Positions 1 through 11,237 of a stretch of 50,000 nucleotides of DNA are shown piece after piece. The DNA comes from Glandiceps talaboti (taxonomy: Eukaryota > Hemichordata > Enteropneusta > Spengelidae). Under the pieces are notes generated by a model. That model saw only the letters and a program-made list of their open reading frames with translations, made no database searches and was not told where the DNA came from. Made by a program: the position numbers and the translations under genes. Position 1 is the first letter of the stretch. Each line of letters begins with the position of its first letter. The stretch lies in NCBI RefSeq assembly GCF_964340395.1, contig NC_135570.1, positions 13,642,822 through 13,692,821 of the forward strand. Reading direction: 5' to 3'.

Positions 1-1008
1 ACGAGGAGCTTTTGTTTGCATATCAATGTGATGATAAATCGTCTTCACCTCGCCCACTTCAAACATACAGGGGCATTAAAGTGACGTCATCGGGGTAGTA
101 CAGGTCATGATACCGTCCGTGTCAAGTCTCGGGTAGCAATTCTGTGTGAAAGGTATACCTATGAATTTGCGAAAATCAAGTTCCCTGTAAAGTATCTAAA
201 TTAAGTGATCTACTTCGATGTGACATGACAAAGATGCAACGCTGTACATGGCTTGAGACGTTCGCTTAAGTTTAATGATTGAACACACAGTACATTGGCC
301 GGTTGTTATTCACGTTTTCATTGAAAAAGTTCAAGCATGTCATATTGTTGGACTGTCTTTCTATTTTTGAAACTGGAACCCTCTTGCAATAAGTACTTTT
401 GGTAGTATAGTGACTGCAGTACTACATCAAATATTGTGTGTTTGTGTGTTGTTGCTATATTGTGAAGGAGTAGTTTTAATATTTACTTCGTATACTATGA
501 TGGGGCAATGACATGTTGACTTAGACAACAATCTAAGGATTGGCATTTCACACAAAATTTCACCCCCCCCCACCCCCTACGAATTGAAAGAACTTTATGT
601 TTGTTGATTATATTATTCACGAATTAGTGACTAAATCATGACTGATTAGCCTGACAGTGAAAAGATCCAGGTGTTCCTTCCCCTTATATAATGCACTCTC
701 TCAGCGAGTGATCACATAACCGCACCATCGGCTGGACCTTTCACACAAATGGCTGATCGACCTGAACTTTTTTTGAAATATATATAACATACAGATGACC
801 CCATTAGACAACAAATTCATTCTTCGTCCATAGATTCAGCTTTTCAAATAACATTTTCTTCAAGAAAAGTTCTCCAGATAGTTATTTTAAACATCCAAAT
901 TGTTGTCTAAAAAGACAAAATTCTAATAGACATATAAAAAAGCAAGAGAAACTAACATTTTCGTTTACGATACTTTATTCAGAAAAGTAATTCCAGCATT
1001 TTACACAG
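1..1008. other. No gene seen
   Basis: AT-rich unique sequence with a C-run at 563-578. No exon with paired splice sites or a domain was found. Confidence 0.6.
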
Positions 1009-1024
1009 ACGCCCTCTAGCGGCC
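1009..1024 (+). promoter_or_regulatory. CTCF-like site
   Basis: ACGCCCTCTAGCGGCC contains the CGCCCTCTAG core whose complement (CTAGAGGGCG) matches the conserved bilaterian CTCF motif. Confidence 0.35.
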
Positions 1025-1426
1025 ATTTTGGTAAAACTATTTATCAAAACCAATACTGATTATCAGCAATTAACTTTAAAGATTAATTTAACATTGTCAA
1101 TAATACCTCTTGCAATTTATGATAGCCTTGAATACTTTACAAACAAAAATATATTGACATTTGTAAACTATTTACAAAATATACAAATAAGTACAAATAA
1201 AATTCAATTGAATTAAAACCTTTGGACAGAAATAATTATTTCTAGCTATACAATAATGTTTATATAAAATATCAATTATCCTGTCAAAACAAGAAAACTT
1301 GAGCAGCATAACTTTGATTGTAAATTATAATTAAAATATACATGTAGTTAACAGTTCAAAGGTCATTTAAATGCTGTCTGGTAGTTGCTACCTTGCTAAC
1401 ATATATACCGTACTACATATAGACAT

Positions 1427-1853
1427 ACCATACATACATACATACATACATACATACATACATACATACATACATTATACGTACGTGTACGTACATACAT
1501 ACATACACAGATACATACATACATACATACTTATGTACATACATACATATGATACATACATACATACATACATACACATACATGTACATGTATACACACC
1601 TACATGCACACACACACACACACATACATACATACATACATACATACATACATACATACATACATACACACACATACACACTCATACATACATACATACA
1701 TACATACATACACACACCTACATACATACATACATACATACATACATACATACATACATACATACATACATACATACATACATACATACATACATACACA
1801 CATATACATACATACATACATACATACATACATACACACACACACATACACAC
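1427..1853. repeat. (CATA)n / (CA)n microsatellite array
   Basis: About 430 bp of CATA units broken by CGTA and CA stretches. The open frames across it on both strands (Tyr-Ile-His-Thr or Met-Tyr-Val-Cys repeats) are products of the repeat, not genes. Confidence 0.97.
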
Positions 1854-2220
1854 ATCTCACTAAATTGTTAAAACTCAAACTATTAAACTTTCAACTCTGA
1901 ACACATGCAACACTTCTCAAGGAAATGTAACAACTGAACTTAGAAATTACAATCACTCTTACTAAACTATTACTTATCATTGCTGTCTGCAGACAAAATT
2001 AGTTATTTACTCTACATGTATCTACTTTTAGAGACATCGCTATTTTCTTTGAACAGTTTGCCTGATGGGAAGACAACAGTACAACATAATGAACACATAC
2101 ATGTCATGTACATCTTAACAGTTTCAAACTTTCGATAGTAAGTTAATCCTACAAGCCTCTGGTTGCTGGAAAGGTCTTGATAACCATACCCTATTAGCTA
2201 AGGTATTAGTCTTTCTCGTT

Positions 2221-5200
2221 TTAGTATTGTGAAATTTCATCAGCTATATCTGCCATGTCACTGTCTTTCAATGCTGTCTCCAATGCTGGTACATTAGCAT
2301 GTCCTTTTTCTCTATCCATCCACTGCTGTAGCATAGCATATACCTGGAGATATATCATAGAAAAATGTAACCTACATATTATCATCAGAAGAGTTTCAAT
2401 GATTTCTACAAATAAGACAGAGTTATTTACTTTCATTTTGGATTTTTATAAACAGGTATGTTTCAAACAAATGATGCATGAAGCGCGTGGAGTGGAAGTT
2501 ATGCCATCGACCAAGAAATTGAATGTTCATTATTTATATGATGCACCTAGGCAGTAATATTCTATTTCTGGTACTGAGGACCTATAAATGGCTTTTAACA
2601 TAATAAAAAAAATTGTGTGGTTCTGATTACGCTAAATTTTAGAATAGGTGGGGTAGGTAGATTTTAAAGTTTATTTTATTATATTTTTTTTCATGTGTGA
2701 GTGTCTAGTTCAGGTAGTTATGTTTTCCGTTGTTTTCCAAATGGTCTCTGTGTTATTTATTTCTTCCTATCAGATGTACATCCATTATAGATTGGGAGAA
2801 TTTTATATTGTCTTTTTAAGTTGATGTCAGTTTCCACATCCACTATTTCTGGCGAGACTTCACAATTTTTCGAATATGTAAAAAAAGTGTACGGTCGGCA
2901 GTGAAAAACTAGGTGGGGTCAGGTAACTGGAACCACATTTTTTTTATCAGGCCATATTAGTACACTGCATTTTAAAATCTAAAGACTAGTACACGTTACC
3001 TGTTCATGATCTTTCCTGGGATACCTATGTCTCAGAGCCTCCAAATCTTCACTTGTAAACCCTAGCCTGTTTGCTAAGATACTCCAGTCTCTGGCACTGG
3101 CTCTGGTAGCTACTTTATCCATAATATCACTTGTAATGGCTATTGGCCCCTTGTTTGACTGTCAAAGAAAATTAACATGAGCACTGATTAGCATGGGAGT
3201 TTACTTATAATGAACAGCCTGGAATCTACAGTCGTTATTGGGCAATTGGTTTCTTTAGTTAGAATAAACAACATGAGCTCTAACTTTCTAAGTCACATCA
3301 TTATATTGTATTACCAATCCACTTTGAAATAACTATGTAAAAAGTTTGGGAAAGACTGAGGAGATCTTGGTCTGAAAATTTTACCAGAAAAAGAACTTCC
3401 CGTTGTCAAATCTAGAGCACCTCTACTCTAACCTGTTTTAATAGTTATTTCACAGGTCTAAATTCAGTTTCATTAGAATATACAACCCATAACACCAAAT
3501 TAATTTGTTTTCTGTATGTACCACAATCATTTATAGCATCCATATCAACCCATAACAACAAAGTAAAGCGTTTTCTGTATGTACCACAATCATTTATAGC
3601 ATCCATATCAAGTGTAAAAGTATACTGTTTCAGTTGGTAATACAAGTAACACTGAAGTAAAGCACTTTCTCTATGTGCTACACTTGTTTATAGCATCCAT
3701 ATCAAATGTAAAAGTATAGTTTCATTTGCTAATTGACCACATTAGAAAGGCGGCTTGTAAATAAACTAATTGAAACTGTATACGTTTACACTTGATATGA
3801 CTGCTACAAATGAGTGTAGCAAATGGAGAAAGTGCTTTACTTCAGTGTTACTTGTTGTAAAAAGTCAAAGGTTCAAATAGTGAAACACCCATAAACACTT
3901 CTCCAAAACACCAAGATACAACATTGTCTAAACAACTGTAACTGCCATATAGAATACATCACACAACTACTGAATTTTAGACATACCTCACTGCTTCCAG
4001 GTGGTTGCTCAGCAGTCTTAGGTTGAGGGCGCTGTTCTGCTCGTTTGTGTTGCTCCTGCACTTGTTGGGGAATGACTTCAAATTGTAGAACCGACTGGAT
4101 TGTACTGTATGGCATTCCTTTAATCCAGTATATAAACTGATCCTCATCAACATACCCTTGATGTGTGTTATCTAGTTCTGCCATGAAGATCTTCACATTT
4201 TGAGAGATGGTTTCCTAGTAATAACAGTTTTAAAAAAAAAAATAATTACTATTTTGCATAATAATACAGATGAGAGTCAAAACTAAGTGCAAAGCTTGCT
4301 ACAATGATCTGTTTTGTGTTTGTCTCCTAGCTAGGAGCGACTTTCCAACAAAATACTGTTTTACTTGGATTTTCACAGTGTTATGTTGCACTCCTCAGTT
4401 GTCCAAGGACATGCTAATGTACCAGCATTGGAGACAGCATTGAAAGACAGTGACATGGCAGATATAGCTGATGAAATTTCACAATACTAAAACTAGGAAG
4501 ATTAATACCTTAGCTAATAGGGTATGGTTATCAAGACCTTTCCAGAAACCAGAGGCTTGTAGGATTAACTTACTATCGAAAGTTTGATGTACATGTATGT
4601 GTTGATTATGTTGTACTGTTGTCTTCTTGTTGGCTTCTATATAGAAGTTAATATAACAGGGTCCTGTGACTTATGCATGTCAGCGTGGTATCTGCAGTGT
4701 TTTCTTCAGCCATACATGAGTAAAAGTACAACAGAAAACACCACACACTAGTGTATAAATACCCTTGATATCCACATCAATGTAATGTGACTCTCTCATA
4801 AGAAAATACTAACCTCACTTTCATCTGTGTGAAACATAGTCAGGATTCTGGTAAGCGCTCTTTTATCAATTACTTCACCATTATTCAAAGTCTTGAAAAG
4901 AGCTGTAAACAACGGATATCAAAGACTGCGAGTTAGAATCCCTATGCCGTGATTTACTTCACTCTTAAAGCTGCCACTAGAATATTTTTAACCTTTTTTC
5001 GAGATGACTAACTCTTAATAATATCAGTATTGAATCACCTGTGGGTATTAGTGTAGCTGTATACAAAATATGGTACAATACATCCAATCAAATTGATTTT
5101 TGGGTCCGCACCCTAAAATCAGCACTCCAAACTGAACTATAGATAAAATAGATCTATACAATGTCTAATTATTGGTATTTTAACAGTTTTCAGTGAACAT

Positions 5201-7678
5201 ATTTTCGGCTGTTTATTTGAAGAAATAAAAATGATTCAGTTCAGGTAATGCAGGTATAGTCTGGTAGATGTGAGTCATGTACAAACTTTCCACATTCACT
5301 AGATTTCATTTTGCAGATGTGTTTTCTAGTGAAATGCAACTTGGTAATTGGTTAGGGTTGTATAGGGTATAAATTTATGGAGAGAATAAAATAATTTTTG
5401 TGTTCTTCTGGAGAAAAGTTACAGAAAAGTCATTAGATTTATGTACATGTCAGTGTGCCCTCTAAGCCAATTTGACGGGCCATTGACACACACAATTTTT
5501 AGTGACGCACCAAAATTTGGTGTTCCTCTATCTCTTACTATGTGTGGTGACCAGCGTACCCTCTAAGCAAATTTGATGCACCACTGACACACACTTTTTA
5601 GTGATGCACCAAAATTTGGTGTTCCCCTATCTGTTACTATGTCACGGGTGACTCACAAGAAATGCCAGTGTTTATCATTTGACCTACAACAACAAAATTT
5701 GGCTATCACTAGAGGGCACACTGGTACATGTAACTAGATATCGGAATCAACTCAACTCAACTACATGTATATGGTGTTTCAAACTAAAGCTGTGTTGTAG
5801 TTACAAACTTGTAAAAAAAACTAACCTCTGAGTTTATCTTCAACATTAGCATTCTCAAACCACTTTGCTGCATTACAGTATGTCTGGAACGTTATAGACC
5901 CACTTTCATTCTTAGGGAAATGAGTCAAAATCTGGAAATAATGTTTGTGTAATAAATTAACTGAGAATCATAAAACAGCTGAAATATTGTGTCTGTAGAC
6001 AGTGAAATGAAACAAGACCCTTAAAAAAGCAGTGGCCCCAGTCAAGTCAGCTATAACAAATGTCATTTTGACACTCAACTAATAACTTAGTTTATAAGAT
6101 GAACTGTGTCGGGATGCCCTCAATGGTCTACCCATGTCATATCTGAGATGGCTGATGAAAGTGGAATAACATATCTTACCATCTACTTACAGTACCTTCA
6201 ACATCTAATATTTTACAGGTTTTTTTTACGCTGCTTGATTTATCTTATGCGAGTTTCATTTCTTAGTGCTTTCAATAGTCTAGCTGCTAGACCTCGGGTT
6301 TTTTTCTGATACAATATGACAAATGATGTGTTCAAAGTGAAGTACATCCACTTATCATATCAGAAGAAAGCCTGAACGTCTAGCAGCAAGACTATGCTTT
6401 CAAGTGCATATTAGGATTCAACTCTAAATGTGAAAAACAATTGTTTGACAGAGTTACACAAAAAGTGGGATCCAAAGTATAATCCTATGTAATCCACTGA
6501 TAATACTAGCATGAGAACCTGAGTTTGAGATGGCCTTTACGTGCACCTTCTTTATGTTTATTTGTTTGGATAGGACCGATCAAGGTAAAATGTTTGTGAT
6601 ACAGAAGTGTTCCATACTGATCAAATCATGCATAAAATCCTAGGTCTACAAAATTTATGATATTTCTGCAGTTGCATAGCTATTATTCATTTTTGGAAGA
6701 TAAATTGAATTTATGGTCATGTGATGCATGATGAAGATGGAACATTTGCTGTTTGCATTCAAAGCTCAGGTTCTCTAGAATTCAAAAACTCTAATTACAG
6801 AGTTTTACCTTCCTGATGAGTTCATCCTTCATTACATGTGATTGTGCTAATGCTGCTTTGGCGAGTACTCCATCACTGGTAGCATCATTACTAATTCCAC
6901 TAAATCTTCTCCATAAACGTTCCACTTCTACAACTGGTACTGCAAGTACAAAGTTAGATACAGTGTTCTTTGGTCAAATTTTCAAATATTATATACCCAC
7001 AAATTTTGCAATCACTTTACCTTACAGTCTCTGCAATCACTAGATCTGTAACTTCACTACATTCACCCGTTTTCTATCTAGCTTGTCCTGGTAGCAATTT
7101 CAATCCATTATTCAGTTTTGAAAATATCAACATAAGCTGATTGCTTATAGTGGGGAGTGACTACATAACAAAAAGCTATTTGATTATTCAAATGAAGTCA
7201 ATAGTAATTGTACATTTGCACGCTAGTGTGTAGTCTAGTTCCTATTGAGCCAGGGGTAATAATTGTAAAACGCTTTGAGCACAGCATGGGAAAGAGCTAT
7301 ATAAGAACCCAACATTATTATTATTATAATGCTACATGTACATGTATAAGGAGCATTGGAGACAGCCTTTCCCTTATGGATATACAATGCATAATATACA
7401 AATTTGAAATCAGCCTGCTTCATTTACAATCTCATTAGAAACATTTTCAGGGTACTAAAATGTGGCATGCTTCAATCAAAAATTGAAAAAGCCTGTCTGT
7501 GTTGGACTCTCAAATTTCATATTATTTTGCAACCCACCAAAAAAAAAAATCTCAAAAATGTCTGCTTACTATTACAGGTCTGTGCATGAGCATTGATCCA
7601 GTTCTTAGCTGCAGGATGGGTGAACTCTGACACAATACTGCCATCGTTGTTATCGAAGTTACTAGCTACGACACCCAT
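2221..7678 (-). CDS. EF-hand-like / death domain protein, seven coding exons, 312 aa
   Basis: Exons on the minus strand: 7678-7576, 6939-6809, 5931-5826, 4902-4814, 4214-3987, 3158-3000, 2343-2221. All have AG/GT boundaries, and phases (1, 0, 1, 0, 0, 0) join into one open frame of 312 codons. The start MGVVAS fits an N-myristoylation signal (Gly2, Ser6), which would tether the protein to membranes. Residues 9-170 hold four or five degenerate EF-hand-like loops: 53-64 (D, T, D, G, L) and 158-169 (DNTHQGYVDEDQ) are the clearest, and both lack the usual Glu at position 12, so calcium binding is doubtful. Residues about 190-219 are a Gln/Glu/Pro-rich linker. Residues about 226-305 match a death domain: the RDWSILANRLGF helix, then SEDLEALRHRYP, then MLQQWMDRE, ending in DMADIADEI. 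Death domains dimerise with other death domains in apoptotic or innate immune signalling; the partner here is unknown. Function is inferred from domains only. The exon chain is strongly supported. Confidence 0.85.
3480..3860. repeat. Foldback element with internal tandem units
   Basis: Three related units of about 60-115 bp, each with a CATTTATAGCATCCATATCA-like core, occur at about 3525-3570, 3588-3612 and 3688-3710. The last unit begins with an arm at 3643-3672 that is exactly repeated in inverse at 3826-3854 (CAAGTAACACTGAAGTAAAG and its complement), with looser pairing further inward. It lies in the intron between the exons at 3158 and 3987. It looks like a non-autonomous foldback or MITE-type insertion. 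No coding capacity. Confidence 0.7.
4405..4626 (+). repeat. Inverted copy of the last exon and 3' UTR of the death-domain gene
   Basis: The plus strand here repeats the minus-strand sequence 2306-2069. The final 27 residues of the protein (GHANVPALETAL to ISQY) and the stop codon are reproduced without a single base change. The following 3' UTR part has several substitutions and one deletion of about 16 bases. The copy lies in the intron between the exons ending at 4814 and starting at 4214, in opposite orientation to the gene. In the primary transcript, copy and true exon would be complementary over about 220 nt and could pair. Confidence 0.9.
5025..5232 (+). repeat. Dispersed repeat, copy A
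   Basis: About 200 bp, starting CAGTATTGAATCACCTGTGG, with a shared TTTGGGTCCGCACC core and a TTCAGTGAA segment near the end. The same order of blocks in the same orientation occurs at 22127-22330. The family is not identified. It is intronic to the death-domain gene. Confidence 0.65.
5451..5723. mobile_element. hAT-type MITE with 8-bp target site duplication
   Basis: A 273-bp element has terminal inverted repeats CAGTGTGCCCTCTA (5451-5464) and its complement at 5710-5723. It is flanked by a perfect 8-bp direct repeat GTACATGT (5443-5450 and 5724-5731). An 8-bp duplication with CAG-starting termini is the hAT signature. The 5' part is internally duplicated: the block starting at 5451 recurs from about 5550 (ACCCTCTAAGCAAATTTGA). 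It has no coding capacity, so transposase must be supplied from elsewhere. It is intronic to the death-domain gene. Confidence 0.85.
7240..7330 (+). mobile_element. Truncated non-LTR retrotransposon 3' end
   Basis: The sequence AAACGCTTTGAGCACAG, then AGAGCTATATAAGAAC, ends in an ATT trinucleotide run. This layout is typical of CR1/L2-like LINE 3' tails with a (ATT)n end. No reverse transcriptase remains. It is intronic to the death-domain gene. Confidence 0.5.
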
Positions 7679-9640
7679 GGTGTATAACCTGCCAAACAAC
7701 GATGAGTTGTCTCAAATGACAATGACTTGTCCGATGAATGAGTTGTCTGCAAAAACAAGGTTATACTAGATTTTAAAATACATCGCTGGAAGTGTCGTTA
7801 TCATTCCTCTCCTTACACCTTTGTGGAAAGGAATGAGAAGAGCGTATGTAGTGTACATGTCGCGATTTCATTTTGACTGTTACATTTACTGTCGTTTGAT
7901 CTTTTGTGAGCACTCGTTATATACATCTGACACAATACCATATGGTTTCCCAAGCCACACGGGAGCACTGATCATGAGTGAATTCACTCAACCAATGAAA
8001 ATGAGTAATATGCCAAAACATGCAGGTACAGTACTTCAGAGTGATCTGTTCAAAAACAGCATGAGCACAGAGTGAAGACAATGACGTTATTGTTTGGTCA
8101 TTCTCTTTCTTTCAATTTTGACTGTTGAGTGTTATATTGTAAGAGGGATTCTGGTTGGCTACTAGTAATTGCGAGATTGGTTTCGAGAAAACCTATGGTA
8201 TTGTATCAGATGTAGGTAACTAGCACTCACAAAAGAACAAATGATGATAAACATAACAGCCAACTAGAAATCGTGACATGTACACTACATCGGAATTTAA
8301 TCAGGTTAAGGTAAGACCTGCTCAAGATAAGAAGTTATTTTGTTCAAGGTTGATAAATTGTCTAGTTAATGATCTCAGGTAATTTTGTCAAAGCCGTCTT
8401 CACAGAGGAACTTTGATAAAAGATATCAATTGCGGACAAATTTTATACTGGTAGTTGATGAATAAATGTAGCACAGTGGACAAAACAAAGCCATTTTTTT
8501 TTTCATTGTATTTTATCGTTCAAGGCTTCAACAATCTCTCTGCCTGTCACAGTTAAAAAACAGAAAGAGAAGGAAGTGAAAAGTTATTAATTGGACACCA
8601 GAACCTGATTATTAGAGAAGTAATGCAACACAACATCAAACATCTACACAAATGCTGAAGGAAAATTCGTCTTCTAATTCTATAAAAGATTGCCGAGGTA
8701 CTGTAAATGGGTATTCATACTGACACCTACCACAGAGACCAAAGATACTCAATAAAAACAACCATTTGTAAAATTATGCTACAATTTATACAAACAATTC
8801 TCGTTGCTACTAGATACCACATTTTCAAAAAACTCATTCCTCCCATAACAATAACAGTTGTGTACATTCTGATTCCTATTTCCATTCTAACTTTTGGAAA
8901 CACTTTAGGTCAATTCTTTATTAGTGCTTTTTGTACTTTTTAGACTTTAATTTATGGAAGGTTTTCACTTCAGTGTTACATTTTAGTGCTTTTTCTTTTC
9001 TTTTTATTTGTATGGGCCGCTGGCCTGAAATAAAGAATAATAATAATAATAATAATACACTAGACATATGCTAGAACAATCTTGAAGATAGCGTAGTTAC
9101 AACTGGATTTGTTGATGCCTCCATCCAGCTTTACTAAGTGCCTTCTCTCTCCGTCGATCATAGTATACAAGTTATCTGGCCATTCGACGTACATATACAG
9201 AGATACAGAAGTACAAATCAGAGTTCACTTTTTCAAAGGCTCTAAAAAGTCCTGGCATTGCACCATACAAATTCAAAACGCATCCCATGTACTACCTCTA
9301 ACATATTTATTTTCCAGACTAACGTACTTTATTGATTCATTGATTTGTATCGATTTTTAAATGATTAAATTTAAAGTACGTATAAATCTACATTGATAAT
9401 TTGATTGATGATTGAGATTTGAATTATCATGTAACGTTACAATTTACATTTCAGCATAGAAAGGGTTTGGGTTTACAAACTACGATTTTTCTCTCAGAAT
9501 ACCTTTTTATCTGCCGTCCCCAAGTTCCGAATTTACAACAAAGTACCACGAATCGATAGGGAGATGAACTGTACGACTTACGGTATAATTGTAAACAAAT
9601 CACGACTCTCTGCTCATGGACGTCGCCATTTTGACATATC
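7679..9640 (-). promoter_or_regulatory. Candidate 5' UTR exon and promoter of the death-domain gene
   Basis: The coding start exon is preceded by a good acceptor (GTTTGGCAG before base 7688), so transcription should begin further upstream. Near 9.6 kb the minus strand carries, in order, a ZNF143-like motif (TCCCAAGATGCATTG region, 9637-9655), a YY1-like AAAATGGCGAC (9622-9632) and a consensus donor GTAAGTCG beginning at 9581. This is the usual order of a TATA-less metazoan promoter and a short non-coding exon (about 9640-9582). The exon would contain short upstream ATG reading frames. The link between this exon and base 7688 is inference. Confidence 0.4.
8900..9057 (+). mobile_element. Non-LTR retrotransposon 3' end with (AAT)n tail
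   Basis: GGGCCGCTGGCCTGAAATAA followed by AATAATAAT repeats (about 9036-9056) is the usual end of a 5'-truncated LINE. The 5' limit cannot be set. A 78-codon open frame at 8707-8943 just upstream shows no recognisable domain. Confidence 0.5.
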
Positions 9641-9830
9641 CCAAGATGCATTGCTTTGTTACTATGGGTGCAAACTGACCAGGGTAACACATCTAGAGAC
9701 GCGTATTAACTGTCTTCCTTGTCTACAGGCTAAATATAACAACGTATTGAATTAAAATATTTCCCCTACCTTTATGGATGTGTAATTATCTTCTAGTATA
9801 GAATGTATATTGATACAGTGTCAGTTTATC

Positions 9831-9916
9831 CACGGCGGGGCGGGGGTGGGGGGGGGGGGTTATTTCCCTTGGGCCGATTATATATAGTCACTGACCCCCC
9901 CCCCCCTCCGCCCTTG
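9831..9916. repeat. Facing G-run and C-run
   Basis: A G-rich tract (GGCGGGGCGGGGGTGGGG and more, 9833-9859) is followed 35 bases later by a C tract ending CCCTCCGCCC (9894-9915). The two are complementary, so the strand could fold as a GC hairpin or as a G-quadruplex. Confidence 0.7.
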
Positions 9917-10321
9917 TAAAACTGAAAACTGACTGGCCGACGTATCATTTTTGTCGAAAAAATGACACCCCCCCCCATCATGTGAGTCTGGTATAGTCAT
10001 TGTGAGTCAGAGTTACTTGACTATATATCTCGCAAATACTTTAAGACAAAAGTGCAGCACCACCATGTAATTAGTAACTTCACAGGGTTGAAATATTTAA
10101 AAAAAAAAAAGGAGTTAAATAGTGTCTTGACAGTAAAAAGGTAGGGGAAAGCTGAAAGTTTGAGATGGGAATATGTACACCTCTCATGTGTCCTTGGGCA
10201 TCTCCCCCTGGAATCACAGACAGAGGTTTTTGAGCCAATTTTATTGGCCATTCAGATCTTTTTGGGGAGTATAATTTCTAAGTTTTACAAGAGAGCACCA
10301 ACCACAGGGTGCGAGCATGTG

Positions 10322-10580
<259 letters not shown>

Positions 10581-10732
10581 AATATCATAATATCAATGCT
10601 TTGCCCAAAATCATTTAAATCAAATGGAATGGCGAAATTCATAATTTACGCGACAAATAAATCAGCTTGAAAGTTCTGTCTGATTATTATGTTATTACCA
10701 AAACTGTCGTCCGATTACCAATTCATTAGTCC

Positions 10733-10850
10733 AGTTCCTGATTGATTGGACCGTATTGCGAATTTACACTACGTTATCTCCACGTACAATACATTGTAAT
10801 GTGTGAAGTAACGTAGTGTAAATTCTGAATACGATAGTCAGGAAGTAGAC
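10733..10850. repeat. Small palindromic (MITE-like) hairpin
   Basis: Arm 10752-10776 (CGTATTGCGAATTTACACTA...) is repeated inversely at 10809-10833 with about two or three mismatches. Looser pairing extends outward to TTCCTGA / TCAGGAA at 10735 and 10838. The loop is 32 nt. No target duplication was identified. Confidence 0.75.
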
Positions 10851-11237
10851 TACCTATTCATCGATGTAGGGTTAGGGAACTACACTCCACGCACTAAAAG
10901 ACCCTAAGGAAAATGTCTAAGCAGCAACGATAGGTGCTACTGTTAATTTTTGCAGTGCTTATCCAACATTATATTCTACGATCGAGCTCGAGTATATTGA
11001 TGGCGTAAATCAAGAGATCTGATTGGTCTAGAAAACTAATTAAAGTTGAAAATGAGTGATTATAAGTTGGCACGCGTCCAAGTTTGACGTTTACTTGGTG
11101 CTTGGCGTTCATTGTCTACGTGTGTCGTCTGCTCCGAACGTTGACAGTCTGCTCAATCTGCAGTGACAGTCTCGGAACTCTGTGGATTTTCAGATGAATA
11201 TTTGCTCAGTGAGACAAAATATATAGTTTATGGGAAA

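Noticed and set aside
1371-1900. Long open frames with Tyr-Ile-His-Thr or Met-Tyr-Val-Cys repeats
   Set aside because: They are translations of the CATA microsatellite and are open on both strands. The same applies at 31.4-31.8, 32.8-33.1, 38.1-38.6 and 24.4-25.0 kb.
4380-4490. Inverted exon copy as an expressed plus-strand exon
   Set aside because: A possible acceptor (CACTCCTCAG) precedes it, but no upstream plus-strand exon or start was found.
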